Source: Virgibacillus subterraneus (GTDB taxonomy: Bacteria > Bacillota > Bacilli > Bacillales > Amphibacillaceae). Taken from it: a stretch of 64,000 nucleotides of DNA. Position numbers and translations under genes: made by a program. The notes under the pieces were generated by a model. It saw only the letters and a list, made by a program, of their open reading frames with translations, did not search any database and was not told the DNA's origin. This document shows, piece after piece, positions 36,223 through 44,313 of the stretch (the first letter of the stretch is position 1; each line of letters opens with the position of its first letter). Where the stretch lies: assembly GCF_900110695.1 (NCBI RefSeq), contig NZ_FOEH01000001.1, forward strand, positions 124,001 to 188,000, read 5' to 3'.

Positions 36223-37044
36223 ATGAGATTAAATAAAAAAACAAAGTGGTTGATAGTAGTTTTTTTCCTTTTTGACCCCAGTAGTTATTAACATCTTAAT
36301 GGCTATACCTTCCTTTGGATTAGCAGTACTTGATAACGCTCGATGGTTAGGATTCTTTGGTAATTACTCAGGTGGGATAATTGGTGGTTATACCTTATAG
36401 CTTCTGGACAAATTAAAGCCCAAATTGATGAGAATAAACAAAGTGAAATAGAAAGTAACCGTTCCTATATTATCCTTGAGGAGTTTATAGCTCCAGTTAA
36501 TCTAGAAAACATTAAGACACATCCAAATAGCAAAATTTTAAGTAATCCCTTTTACGAAGAAGTTAAAAAGGACCCTTTAAGTAAAGGAGCTAGCATTCCA
36601 TTTTACAAAATCCACCACAGTGGACAACCAGATATTATACTAGATTGCCATATAAAAATGATTTTTATAGGTGAGGCAAATGGTCAAATAGATAATGATC
36701 CATATTTTGTTGAGTCACACCTAAGTGTTTTTGAAAAAAACACAGAAATATTTATACCTATAGCCAATAAGTTTACTTACCCTAAAAAAATAATTTTAAC
36801 TTATCAAACTATTAAAGGAGAAACCATAAAATATACATATAATGTAGAGGAAATGACAGAGACTCACACTTTAATCAATGAGTCTGAAAAAAAATCTAAA
36901 AAAAACAATAATGTACTATATCACGTCGATTTAGAAGGAGTAGAATGGATTTATCCTGTCAAATTTAAAAAGCCTACTGAGCCCTTAACTCATAATACAA
37001 ATAATAATCTCTCTATTTCTATGTTCGGATCTAAACTTCCCTAG
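36223..37044 (+). pseudogene. broken membrane-anchored protein gene
   Basis: Begins MRLNKKTKWLIVVFFLF, then needs one frameshift near 36275 (LTPVVINILMAIPSFGLAVLDNARWLGF) and another near 36395 to continue with SGQIKAQIDENKQSEIESN and the long C-terminal part ending at 37044. The intact ancestor would have had two membrane helices, a coiled stretch, and a soluble domain of about 180 residues. A 128-codon frame from 36658 is only its tail. No family recognised. Confidence 0.65.
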
Positions 37045-37060
37045 AAAGCTACTAGAAAGT

Positions 37061-37086
37061 GCAGGGACGGTTTTCATGCTTCCTGC
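37061..37086. repeat. REP-like half unit, copy B
   Basis: GCAGGGACGGTTTTCATGCT followed by TCCTGC forms a small hairpin containing the shared GGGACGG core. It directly adjoins the REP-associated transposase relic. Confidence 0.55.
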
Positions 37087-37089
37087 CTT

Positions 37090-37738
37090 TCATGCCTTAA
37101 ATATTATATTAGGGGAGATTCCTAGTATGCTAGCGGCTTGACGTTGAGATACTCCTTCGATTTTTGTTGACTTCTTATAAGATTTCGTTTCTTCTTTCTC
37201 GAAGTATGCTTTTGACGTGGGCAATCTCGATGTTTTCTAGAATTTCATTTCATGTATTTTCTCTCTCGCATCTTCGTCTGTTTTTCGTGTTCATGGACCA
37301 TCATCGACTTTTAAGAAACGGTTATTGTTGATGGTTTTATTGAATGTTTTGAACCGCTTCCGTGCGACCTTGATATCCGGTGAAAACATGTTAATAATAT
37401 GATCAACATCTAATAATCCATGCGGATAAACAGTGTGACCATAGTATGCGGCAACTACTCCACTTCCATTCATCTATTTTATAGGTCATTCTTGCCTTGA
37501 TGGGATTTTGGTGGATGTATCGAATCACGGTCAATAGACATTGAGTCGTTTCGACATTTTCTCTTTTGAGCAGGTCTTGGAATAGGTGTCCGTTCGTTCG
37601 ATACTTCCAGTGATAATAGTTCACGTAGCTGACTACAATTCGTTTCATCGTGGTCGAAAGCGATTCTTCTCTTTGTTTCAGTAGTAGGTGAGTGTGGTTA
37701 TTCATTAAACACCAAGCATAGACTTTCAGCCCAGGTAA
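37090..37738 (-). pseudogene. REP-associated tyrosine transposase (RAYT, Y1/IS200-like), decayed
   Basis: Read on the minus strand from 37738: KVYAWCLMNNHTHLLLK contains the HxH (HTH) metal motif of Y1 transposases; then YVNYYHWKYRTNGHLFQD, VIRYIHQNPIKARMT and a frameshift near 37440 into YYGHTVYPHGLLDVDHI, ending GVSQRQAASILGIS...KA-stop. The first ~70 residues are missing and at least one frameshift is present, so it is inactive. REP-like palindromes nearby are its probable substrates. Confidence 0.82.
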
Positions 37739-37785
37739 AATATTGGAGTGAATTTATTTTATAACAAAAAAAGGGTGGTAATTAC

Positions 37786-38307
37786 ATGAAGATAAAAAGT
37801 ATTATACATAGCGAAGCCGAGTTTTCTAAAGATAGAGCTAAAACTCATCGGTACTTGCTTAAGAAGGTTTGGGATAATAAAAAGCCAATGGCAACAATTG
37901 TGATGCTTAATCCGAGAGGAGAAACCGATGCTCTTTATTTGGATAAATCCGTAATGTTATTTATGAACTTTTGTATTGGGGCTAAGTATGGAGGTATGTT
38001 CATCGTTAATCTCTGGTCTTATAGAACTCAATCAGAAAAAGAGCTTATACGCATAGCTTACAGTAAGCGCCGAGATGTAAACACGGATAATTGGATACGT
38101 CATGCAGTTAATGAGAGTGAAAAGCTTTATATAGGATGGGGGAGCAATAAAAACCGTAATAAACGAATTAATCAATTTAAAGAACTCTTAAATCGCTGTA
38201 AGAAAATCAATATCGTTAGGTTAAACACTGAAGATGACAGAATGGTACATTTGAGTAGGTCAACGGTCAATAAGAAAGAACGGATTATTACAATAGATCA
38301 AATTTAG
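37786..38307 (+). CDS. DUF1643 domain-containing protein
   Basis: 173 residues matching the DUF1643 pattern: HRYLLKKVWDNKKPMATIVMLNPRG, D-SV at about 54, GMFIVNLWSYRT near 70, and a C-terminal IGWGSNKN block. Function unknown. The family is frequent in mobile islands including staphylococcal SCC elements, which fits this context. GGTGG precedes the ATG. Confidence 0.8.
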   Translation: MKIKSIIHSEAEFSKDRAKTHRYLLKKVWDNKKPMATIVMLNPRGETDALYLDKSVMLFMNFCIGAKYGGMFIVNLWSYRTQSEKELIRIAYSKRRDVNTDNWIRHAVNESEKLYIGWGSNKNRNKRINQFKELLNRCKKINIVRLNTEDDRMVHLSRSTVNKKERIITIDQI

Positions 38308-38591
38308 AGAGTAAATAATGTGAAATATTATAGCAGATTAGAAAATTAAGTGATTAATTTTTGGAAGGTCGCAAATATAGTAAAGATTTACTATGAAATG
38401 TTTTGTTGGGGAGAGGGTTACTGGAAAGTAATAATTTTACAAGTCTACACCTAACATAATTTTAATGAAACCATTAGCACACAAAATTTTAAAAATCACT
38501 ATTTTTAAAAATTTTATAACTTCTATTTGCATTTACAAAAAATCTAGTTTATTATAGACACAATTAAATATTCAAATAGTAACTAAATGCG

Positions 38592-38658
38592 AAGCACGCA
38601 GGTTACATGCACTACCAGTTTTTAAAATTGGTGGTCATGTTCCTTGCGTGCTTTTTTT
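38592..38658 (+). promoter_or_regulatory. long terminator-type hairpin, copy 1 (possible attenuator)
   Basis: AAGCACGCAGG pairs with CCTTGCGTGCTT around an inner ACCAGTTT/AAATTGGT stem, followed by a T-run. It lies just before a strong RBS (AAGGAGG) and the first of several small recombinase-associated genes. Two similar hairpins occur at 40032 and 41054, each upstream of a gene of the same group. The gap 38308-38683 contains only this. Confidence 0.6.
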
Positions 38659-38683
38659 CGTTACTAGGAAGGAGGCCTTTTCG

Positions 38684-38824
38684 CTGACTGTAAACCAAAA
38701 AACACCAACATGGTTTAATAGATTACTAAAAAACCAGGAAGTTTCAGAAGATGTATTATTACATTTCAAAAAGTATTATCTTACACCAAAAAAGACGGAG
38801 GGTAAAAATGAAGAATCTTTATAA
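38684..38824 (+). CDS. small element protein (46 aa), probable CTG start
   Basis: A perfect AAGGAGG ends 8 nt before a CTG, and the frame then runs TVNQKTPTWFNRLLKNQEV to a stop at 38822-38824. No ATG/GTG/TTG is available in frame near the RBS, so the start would be CTG, which is rare but possible. It overlaps the next gene by 17 nt in another frame. No family recognised. Confidence 0.4.
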   Translation: MTVNQKTPTWFNRLLKNQEVSEDVLLHFKKYYLTPKKTEGKNEESL

Positions 38825-38945
38825 AAAGGATATACCTGGTATGCAGGTAAGGGAAGTTATTAAACCGATTCCTGACAGAGTGGATGGCAATGCCCACATT
38901 CAACTTAATTTACCTTTGACCGTTGAAACTAGAAAAAAAGTATAA
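38808..38945 (+). CDS. small element protein (45 aa)
   Basis: ATG at 38808 with ACGGAGGG 5 nt upstream. Sequence MKNLYKKDIPGMQVREVIKP then PDRVDGNAHIQLNLPLTVE. Basic, soluble, no family recognised. A longer frame from 38751 crosses the RBS and is rejected. It forms a tightly packed row with the neighbours on both sides. Confidence 0.6.
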   Translation: MKNLYKKDIPGMQVREVIKPIPDRVDGNAHIQLNLPLTVETRKKV

Positions 38946-39005
38946 ATATGCTTCCTCTCGTCAATCTTTTAAGTAATAAGTTTAGACGGGAGGAAACTAA
39001 AAACT

Positions 39006-39167
39006 ATGGAAAAAGAGTTTTCTATTGGAAAAGTGTCATTTAGTGAAGAAATGCCGGAAGAATCCAAACTTTGGCTTGAACGATTGGTGGAGCGCATCAT
39101 CTTAAAAGAGCTCGATTTAGATCCATCGGTTGAAGCAAAGTTAATAAGTCACTCAACAAAACATTAG
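39006..39167 (+). CDS. small element protein (53 aa)
   Basis: ATG at 39006, GGGAGG about 12 nt upstream. An acidic helical protein, MEKEFSIGKVSFSEEMPEES then a LERLVERIILKEL helix. No family recognised. It ends 9 nt before a recombinase-like frame whose RBS (AGGAGGG) overlaps its stop region, suggesting one operon of three small genes leading into that frame. Confidence 0.55.
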   Translation: MEKEFSIGKVSFSEEMPEESKLWLERLVERIILKELDLDPSVEAKLISHSTKH

Positions 39168-39176
39168 GAGGGAAAT

Positions 39177-39622
39177 ATGGATAATAATAAAAAAACTGTC
39201 GTTTATGCAAGAACTGCCTCTGATAAACAAAGTTTCGATTTACAACTAGAAGCAGCTAAACCTTTCTTAAAAGGAGTTCGGGAAGAAGATGTTGTTATCA
39301 TTACTGAATGAGCCCCTTCTAAAGCATCTCACCAAAGGGGCTGCGAGAGGTACTTGAATTAGTCAAAAAAAATCAAGTTGATACACTAGTAGTATATCAA
39401 CGAGATCGTTTAACACGCAGTTGTTATAAATACTTAGAAATAGTTGATTTAATGAATACACATAAAGTCAAAGTGATTTTCACAGCAAGTGATGACATAC
39501 CCTTCCAGCATGATCAAGAAGATGGAGTGTTAAAGGAATTTCATTATGCATTGCTTTTAGAGAAGGAAAGAAATCACATGTCAAATCGTATCAAAGATGC
39601 TTTGAAAGCAAAAGAATCTTAA
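39177..39622 (+). pseudogene. small serine recombinase-like gene, frameshifted
   Basis: MDNNKKTVVYARTASDKQSF has the catalytic-Ser region of a resolvase (YARTAS in place of YxRVS). A TGA ends the frame at about 39310; after one frameshift the rest continues (LELVKKNQVDTLVVYQRDRLTRSCYKYLEIV), with the RxxR active-site block, to 39622. The intact ancestor would be a ~145-residue catalytic domain without a DNA-binding tail. Confidence 0.7.
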
Positions 39623-39722
39623 AAACACACAATGCAGGGGATATTTGATGAATTAGTTAGCTATTTTGAATTAGATATCTTCTGCATTACAGGATAACTA
39701 CAATTTAAGGAGGTTTTGATAT

Positions 39723-39872
39723 TTGATAATAAAAGGAAAGGTTGTAGTCTATACGAGGGTTAGTAGTGATCAACAAAATTTAGAAATGCAGCTAGAAGCG
39801 GCAAAACCATTTACTAAAGATTTTCATCCTGATGAGGTAATTTATTTAAACGACCATCCCATAGGGGTGTGA
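39723..39872 (+). pseudogene. serine recombinase N-terminal fragment (49 aa)
   Basis: TTG start 9 nt after AAGGAGG; MIIKGKVVVYTRVSSDQQNL then a QLEAAKPF segment identical to the preceding copy, ending after 49 codons. It has the catalytic Ser (TRVSS) but lacks the rest of the domain. With 39177-39622 it shows that this module has been duplicated. Confidence 0.65.
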
Positions 39873-40031
39873 GTTACCGAAAGTTGAAAACATAACATGT
39901 GCAAGAAACCGAATTTTGATCACAGACATAAATAATTAAAAAAATTTTTTATTATAAATGTACTTATTGTTGCCAGACAGAATTCAGCGAGTTAACATTA
40001 CTTTAGGGATACAAACAGTATATCAAAACGG

Positions 40032-40098
40032 AAGCACCGTTAGCTAATCTTTTAAGGAGAAACTCTCTCTTCAAAGGATTGGTTAACGGTGCTTTTTT
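40032..40098 (+). promoter_or_regulatory. long terminator-type hairpin, copy 2 (possible attenuator)
   Basis: AAGCACCGTTA pairs with TAACGGTGCTT and is followed by TTTTTT. The long loop contains AAGGAGAAA. It is related in size and layout to the hairpins at 38592 and 41054. Confidence 0.6.
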
Positions 40099-40130
40099 GT
40101 TAGGAGGGGATAATAGCGCAAACAAAAAAT

Positions 40131-40175
40131 ATTTATTTGTACTTACGCTCGCCATTTTATTTTTAGTCAATTATC
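40131..40175 (+). repeat. 45-bp direct repeat, copy 1
   Basis: TTATTTGTACTTACGCTCGC..., then CAATTATCGTTAA. It recurs as a close copy at 40962-41006 and in weaker form near 40628 (TTTTCGCTTATGTTCGCCATTC). It may be a short hydrophobic leader (reading LFVLTLAIL) or the relic of a recombinase start (reading YARH). Confidence 0.55.
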
Positions 40176-40269
40176 GTTAAGTTTAGAACACTAAAAAATC
40201 TTAACATAATAAAATTTTTAAGATGTGCCACAAAAATAATTTCATTATTTTCGAAAGGATGAAGTTGAA

Positions 40270-40614
40270 ATGAGTAACAAGATTGATAGTGTTTTATATA
40301 TTCGTTCTGCTACTAATTCCAAGCATGCATTAGAATTACAAAGATCAAACGGAACAACTTATGCACAAGAAAATTCCATATCATTGAGTGTAATAGAAGA
40401 AACGCAATCATCTGGTGTTACACCGGTCAATGATCGACCTGGCATGAGCTGGCTTATACATTTGGTTGAAGTTGGGCTAGTTAAAAATGTTATTGTTTCA
40501 AATCTCACAAGAATTAGTCGTAGTGTAACAGAGTTGTACGATATCCAATCACTCTTTGCAAAGCACGGTGCAAAGCTAATTGTTATTGATAAAAGTGAAT
40601 TAATTAGTAAGTAA
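40270..40614 (+). CDS. small serine recombinase-like protein (114 aa)
   Basis: Matches the resolvase N-terminal fold: VLYIRSATNSK replaces the catalytic YxRVS, with Ser retained in RSATN, and VIVSNLTRISRSVTELYDI has the second active-site block. It ends near residue 114, so it lacks helix E and any DNA-binding domain. It is intact as a gene, with GAAAGGATG upstream of the ATG. It probably cannot recombine DNA alone; a regulatory or accessory role for the large recombinases is a guess. Confidence 0.6.
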   Translation: MSNKIDSVLYIRSATNSKHALELQRSNGTTYAQENSISLSVIEETQSSGVTPVNDRPGMSWLIHLVEVGLVKNVIVSNLTRISRSVTELYDIQSLFAKHGAKLIVIDKSELISK

Positions 40615-40692
40615 ATTGATAAGAATAATTTTCGCTTATGTTCGCCATTCAAACTAGACCAGTTTACCATTAAGAAGTGAGGAGGAATTAAA

Positions 40693-40932
40693 GTGTATAA
40701 TACTGTGTTAAAATCTAAAAAACATAGAGTTTTACCACACGGTAGGGTAGCAACTAAAGAGCAACTTGTATCCAATAAATCAACTACCCAAAAGAAAAAA
40801 GTTAATCCAACGATTACGGTAGGTGATAAGTCGTATTTAATGCCAAAAGAACTTATGAAACCTATATATGAGTATAAAAGCCGGTTTAATATTCATATGG
40901 ATCTTAAAGAGACAATAATGCATCTAAAATAA
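40693..40932 (+). CDS. hypothetical small basic protein (79 aa)
   Basis: GTG start with GAGGAGG upstream. Lysine-rich (KKKVNPTITVGDKSYLMPKEL), then a short helical end that includes HMDLKETIMHLK. No family recognised. Located between recombinase-like genes in the element. Confidence 0.5.
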   Translation: MYNTVLKSKKHRVLPHGRVATKEQLVSNKSTTQKKKVNPTITVGDKSYLMPKELMKPIYEYKSRFNIHMDLKETIMHLK

Positions 40933-40961
40933 ATGGATAGAGATGGATTAGAACAAGAATT

Positions 40962-41006
40962 ATTATTTGTACTTATACTCGCCATTCAGTTGGTGTTCAA
41001 TTATAA
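40962..41006 (+). repeat. 45-bp direct repeat, copy 2
   Basis: TTATTTGTACTTATACTCGC..., then TTCAATTATAATTAA; a close copy of 40131-40175, with the same in-frame ending. Confidence 0.55.
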
Positions 41007-41053
41007 TTAAAGTACAGATGTAATCAAAAACAGAATAAATAATGTTAAAGCAG

Positions 41054-41114
41054 AAGCACTGCTAGCAATTATTTGGAGAAGTTTTCTTCAGATATTGTTA
41101 GTAGTGCTTTTTTT
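41054..41114 (+). promoter_or_regulatory. long terminator-type hairpin, copy 3 (possible attenuator)
   Basis: AAGCACTGCTAGCAAT pairs with ATTGTTAGTAGTGCTT with one mismatch, followed by TTTTT. It lies 95 bp upstream of the small gene leading into the second large recombinase. Confidence 0.65.
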
Positions 41115-41209
41115 GTCTCATCAAATGATGATATGTAACTTTATTTTGTTCCTATTGGACATGCATTCCCAGAAGTTAAATAAAACAAATTCATATAGAG
41201 GTGTTAGAA

Positions 41210-41410
41210 ATGAAGAAAAACATACAACTTGATTACAAGCAACACTACGCAAAAGCTTTAGCAACAGAGGATGAGTTGAAGGAGATTAAAGCAATCGATT
41301 TCTTAAACTATTTTGGAGAATTAATAATTAAATATTCAAACCAAATGGAAAATAAAATGAAAAGCAAACGTGAGGAGTCATGTCATGGGGGCCAAAAGAA
41401 GTTCTATTAA
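41210..41410 (+). CDS. small protein overlapping the second recombinase (66 aa)
   Basis: ATG at 41210 with AGAGGTG upstream. Charged and helical (MKKNIQLDYKQHYAKALATE, then IKAIDFLNYFGELII). It overlaps the next gene by 26 nt in another frame and carries that gene's RBS, so the two are translationally coupled. No family recognised. Confidence 0.6.
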   Translation: MKKNIQLDYKQHYAKALATEDELKEIKAIDFLNYFGELIIKYSNQMENKMKSKREESCHGGQKKFY

Positions 41411-42920
41411 AGGACCTAAAAAAGGGACTAAAAGAGCACTAGTTTATGGTAGGTTGAGCGATCGTCCGGAAAAAGATTCAAACAGTACTTCGATTGAAAG
41501 ACAGATTGAAGAAATTACTGAGTATTGCGAACGAAATAATATTGAACTAGTGGATACCTATACTGATGACAGGAAATCAGGTAGATCGTTCAAAGGTAGA
41601 GATGGGTTCAAAGCAATGTTTAGTAGAGTACTAAAAAAAGAAGAGGAAATAGATTATATAATTGTCCATAAACAAGACCGCCTTTCCCGTAATACTTTAG
41701 ATACTCTGTATATAAAGGAAAGGCTTGAATCCCATGGTAAACATATGATTGCAGTTGCAGATCATATAAACACAGAGGATCCAAAGTCTGACATTTTTGT
41801 TCATGTTATGGCATTATTTGCTGAAATTGAAAGAGAGTTTATTTCATTTAGAACAAACGAGGGAATGGAAAGAAAGGCAAAAGATGGTCATTATTTGGGC
41901 GGGAAAGTAACTGGTTATAAAAGTATAGATAAAGAACTAGTATTGATTCCTGAAGAGGTAAAAATAGTAAAATATATTTTTGAAAAGTATGCTCTAGAAA
42001 AGTGGGGTTATAAAAGGATTGCTTCTAGCCTAAACATCCAAGGAATTAAGACAAAACGAGGAAAATATTGGACATCTAATGCTGTTAAAACAATTTTAGA
42101 GAATGAGATGTATATAGGAAATACTACATGGCGGGGTAAGATAAACAAAGGAAAACACGACCGAATCATAGATGAATTATTGTGGAAAGGAAAAGAAAAG
42201 GTAATGAATTTTAGAAGTTACATTCCAGAAAAAATACATCCCGGATCGTATCCACTTAGCGGCTTACTTAAGTGTTCACAATGCGGTGGGCCAATGGTGC
42301 AAGGTAATAGTGATCCCAAATACAAGTACTATCAATGTAATAATAATAAGAACAGCGGTAGTAGTGTTTGTTCATCTAATCTCGTTAAAAAAGAGCACGC
42401 TGAAGAATATGTACTAAAGGATTTTTTAAATTGTCTTAAGGAAAAAGTTTCTCCTGAGGTAATTTATTCAACTACAAAGTCGATATTAAATTATGACCTA
42501 AACCCATTGGAGAATGAAGCTGGAAAACTCAAAAAACAGATTAAAAAACTGGAAGATCAAATCTTTAATTTAATGGATTTGACAGAGGATGAAACTCTCA
42601 ACTTAGACGAAGAGATGATGAAATCTCGAATATCCGTAAAACAAGAGGAAATTTACAAAAATAAATCTGTTCTTGAAAATATTACGATGCAAATAGACTT
42701 GAAGAAAAACAAATCTCTAATAGACATTATCAAATTTTCAATTAAGAACTTTGAAGATTTCTATCATACACTCTCCGATGATGAAAAGAAATTGTTTTTT
42801 CATTCTGTAATTAAAAAAGTTCATGTAACTAAAGGAAAAAAAACAAAGGATCGCCGCATTAAGGATGTAATATATCTTTTTGATTTAGAAGACCTTAATC
42901 GTTTAGCTGAAAAGGAGTAA
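41385..42920 (+). CDS. large serine recombinase (second, Ccr-like)
   Basis: About 511 residues. Catalytic Ser in YGRLSDRPEKDSNSTSIERQ (near residue 23), second block HKQDRLSRNTLDT, recombinase domain near 170-265, zinc ribbon CSQCGGPM...C near 300-340, and a coiled-coil C-terminal half. The ATG at 41385 has GAGGAG 7 nt upstream and replaces a longer GTG frame. It lies in the middle of the element on the opposite strand to the first recombinase; two distinct large recombinases resemble the ccrAB arrangement of SCC, but these are not adjacent. Confidence 0.9.
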   Translation: MGAKRSSIKGPKKGTKRALVYGRLSDRPEKDSNSTSIERQIEEITEYCERNNIELVDTYTDDRKSGRSFKGRDGFKAMFSRVLKKEEEIDYIIVHKQDRLSRNTLDTLYIKERLESHGKHMIAVADHINTEDPKSDIFVHVMALFAEIEREFISFRTNEGMERKAKDGHYLGGKVTGYKSIDKELVLIPEEVKIVKYIFEKYALEKWGYKRIASSLNIQGIKTKRGKYWTSNAVKTILENEMYIGNTTWRGKINKGKHDRIIDELLWKGKEKVMNFRSYIPEKIHPGSYPLSGLLKCSQCGGPMVQGNSDPKYKYYQCNNNKNSGSSVCSSNLVKKEHAEEYVLKDFLNCLKEKVSPEVIYSTTKSILNYDLNPLENEAGKLKKQIKKLEDQIFNLMDLTEDETLNLDEEMMKSRISVKQEEIYKNKSVLENITMQIDLKKNKSLIDIIKFSIKNFEDFYHTLSDDEKKLFFHSVIKKVHVTKGKKTKDRRIKDVIYLFDLEDLNRLAEKE

Positions 42921-43099
42921 TTAATTCTTTTACTAGGTGCTTGCTGGAATGCTGATAAATACTTGTAAGGTACAATTTTAAAGCAGAAATTAGAATATAA
43001 AAAAACTTGTTGGATAATAATACTAATAACTACAGCGACTTCAGATACGATTAACATCAGGCTGCTTATCATGATATGCAGTGTTTCGTAATCTGACGC

Positions 43100-43138
43100 A
43101 AGTGGCTATCCTGTTGTAAACGGGGTAGCCACTTATTA
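43100..43138 (+). terminator. terminator after the second recombinase
   Basis: AAGTGGCTA pairs with TAGCCACTT, followed by a T-rich tail. Confidence 0.7.
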
Positions 43139-43255
43139 TCTCGAATATAACCTTTAATTACTAAGTATACTACTATAATTGGTTAATAAGTATAAAAAAA
43201 TCAGATTTCTATATACCAAGTTACGAAAGAAGGGTATTTTATTAAGCCTTAGTTC

Positions 43256-43285
43256 CCGATAGAGTACACTCTATTGGTTTTTTTT
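43256..43285 (+). terminator. second terminator upstream of the ssp operon
   Basis: CCGATAGAG pairs with CTCTATTGG, followed by eight T. It insulates the ssp operon from upstream transcription. Confidence 0.75.
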
Positions 43286-43362
43286 CCGTTTATTGTAAGA
43301 AAGAATATGTAGTGCTCTATTTACAAACACGAAAATGGATAAAATTAGAATGTTCACCCTGA

Positions 43363-43426
43363 TATAATGACAATTGTATGGTAAACTAACAGAAGATACT
43401 TTTTCTGGAGATCCATCTCCAGAAAA
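43363..43426 (+). promoter_or_regulatory. promoter -10 and perfect 12+12-bp palindrome upstream of sspB
   Basis: TATAAT at 43363-43368 is a likely -10. Downstream, at 43401-43426, TTTTCTGGAGAT and ATCTCCAGAAAA form a perfect inverted repeat with a 2-nt spacer, ending 5 nt before the RBS (AAGGAGAG) of sspB. It could be a repressor operator or an RNA hairpin limiting translation. Confidence 0.6.
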
Positions 43427-43443
43427 ATAAGGAGAGATTTTTA

Positions 43444-44313
43444 GTGGGTTTTGGACAACATCAAAGTTTTTATTTAAGAATATATTGGTTAAGAAAGGCT
43501 TTGCAGCAATTAGAAAGAGATAATAGATTTTTTTATAAAAAGAATGCTTCTGAGTTAATAGGTTTAGGAAATAATATGGTAAGTTCCCTTAAACATTGGG
43601 TAGTTGCGACAGGTATTTGTGAAACGGATAAACGATCTGACGATAATAAGGTAATTCACACGAGATCAAAGTTTGGGGAGATATTTGATAAATATGATCC
43701 TTATATTGAGTTAGATGATACTGCTAGCATTATTCATTATAACTTAGTGAGCAAACAGGAACCCTGTACAACTTGGTATTGGCTTTTTAATGAATATAGT
43801 AAAAAATCCTTTGAAAAAGGAGAGGCTTTAAATGATCTTATAACTTGGATTAATAAAAACTATGAAACTAAAAACTCTACCAATACATTGGGACGGGATA
43901 TCGAATGTCTAACAAAGCAATATGTGTCAAAGAATAAATCAGAAGATCCTGAAGAGGTTATTCAGAGTCCACTTGCTTTTTTAAAATTGCTTAAAGAAAA
44001 GGAAGGAAGGGTTTTTAAAACTTCTCCTAAATATGAAGAAATAGGGTTAACTGCACTTATGTATGTTTTAATGAAATACGGACAGTCTGAAGTCTCTATA
44101 GATGAAATAGAAAATAACAAGGGTTTATGGGGAAAAGTGTTTAATTTACATAGAAGTGAAATTGTGAAAGCAATTGAAGAACTTGTTTCGGTATTTAGAT
44201 ACCCTCTTGAATTTGACAGAACTAACAGATTGGATTTAGTAAGAATAACCTTGGTCGAACCTATTGAGTTTTTAGAAGAAGAATACATTAGAAAAGAAAG
44301 GGTACTAAGATGA
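43444..44313 (+). CDS. sspB: SspB-like DUF4007 protein (phosphorothioation nickase subunit)
   Basis: 289 residues. The N terminus GFGQHQSFYLRIYWLRKALQ is the DUF4007 signature, and the rest is helical with a winged-helix-like ending. In the characterised SspABCD systems, SspB is the DUF4007 subunit reported to nick DNA during single-strand phosphorothioation; that role is inherited here by family and gene order. GTG start 8 nt after AAGGAGA. Its last 4 nt overlap sspC (ATGA). First gene of a three-gene operon with its own promoter and palindrome. Confidence 0.8.
   Translation: MGFGQHQSFYLRIYWLRKALQQLERDNRFFYKKNASELIGLGNNMVSSLKHWVVATGICETDKRSDDNKVIHTRSKFGEIFDKYDPYIELDDTASIIHYNLVSKQEPCTTWYWLFNEYSKKSFEKGEALNDLITWINKNYETKNSTNTLGRDIECLTKQYVSKNKSEDPEEVIQSPLAFLKLLKEKEGRVFKTSPKYEEIGLTALMYVLMKYGQSEVSIDEIENNKGLWGKVFNLHRSEIVKAIEELVSVFRYPLEFDRTNRLDLVRITLVEPIEFLEEEYIRKERVLR

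Noticed and set aside
36658-37044. Stand-alone 128-residue protein
   Set aside because: It is the tail of a longer frameshifted gene starting at 36223, and it lacks an RBS at its ATG.
38592-41114. CRISPR array
   Set aside because: The repeats are hairpins and 45-bp direct repeats at irregular intervals; there is no regular repeat-spacer pattern and no cas gene.
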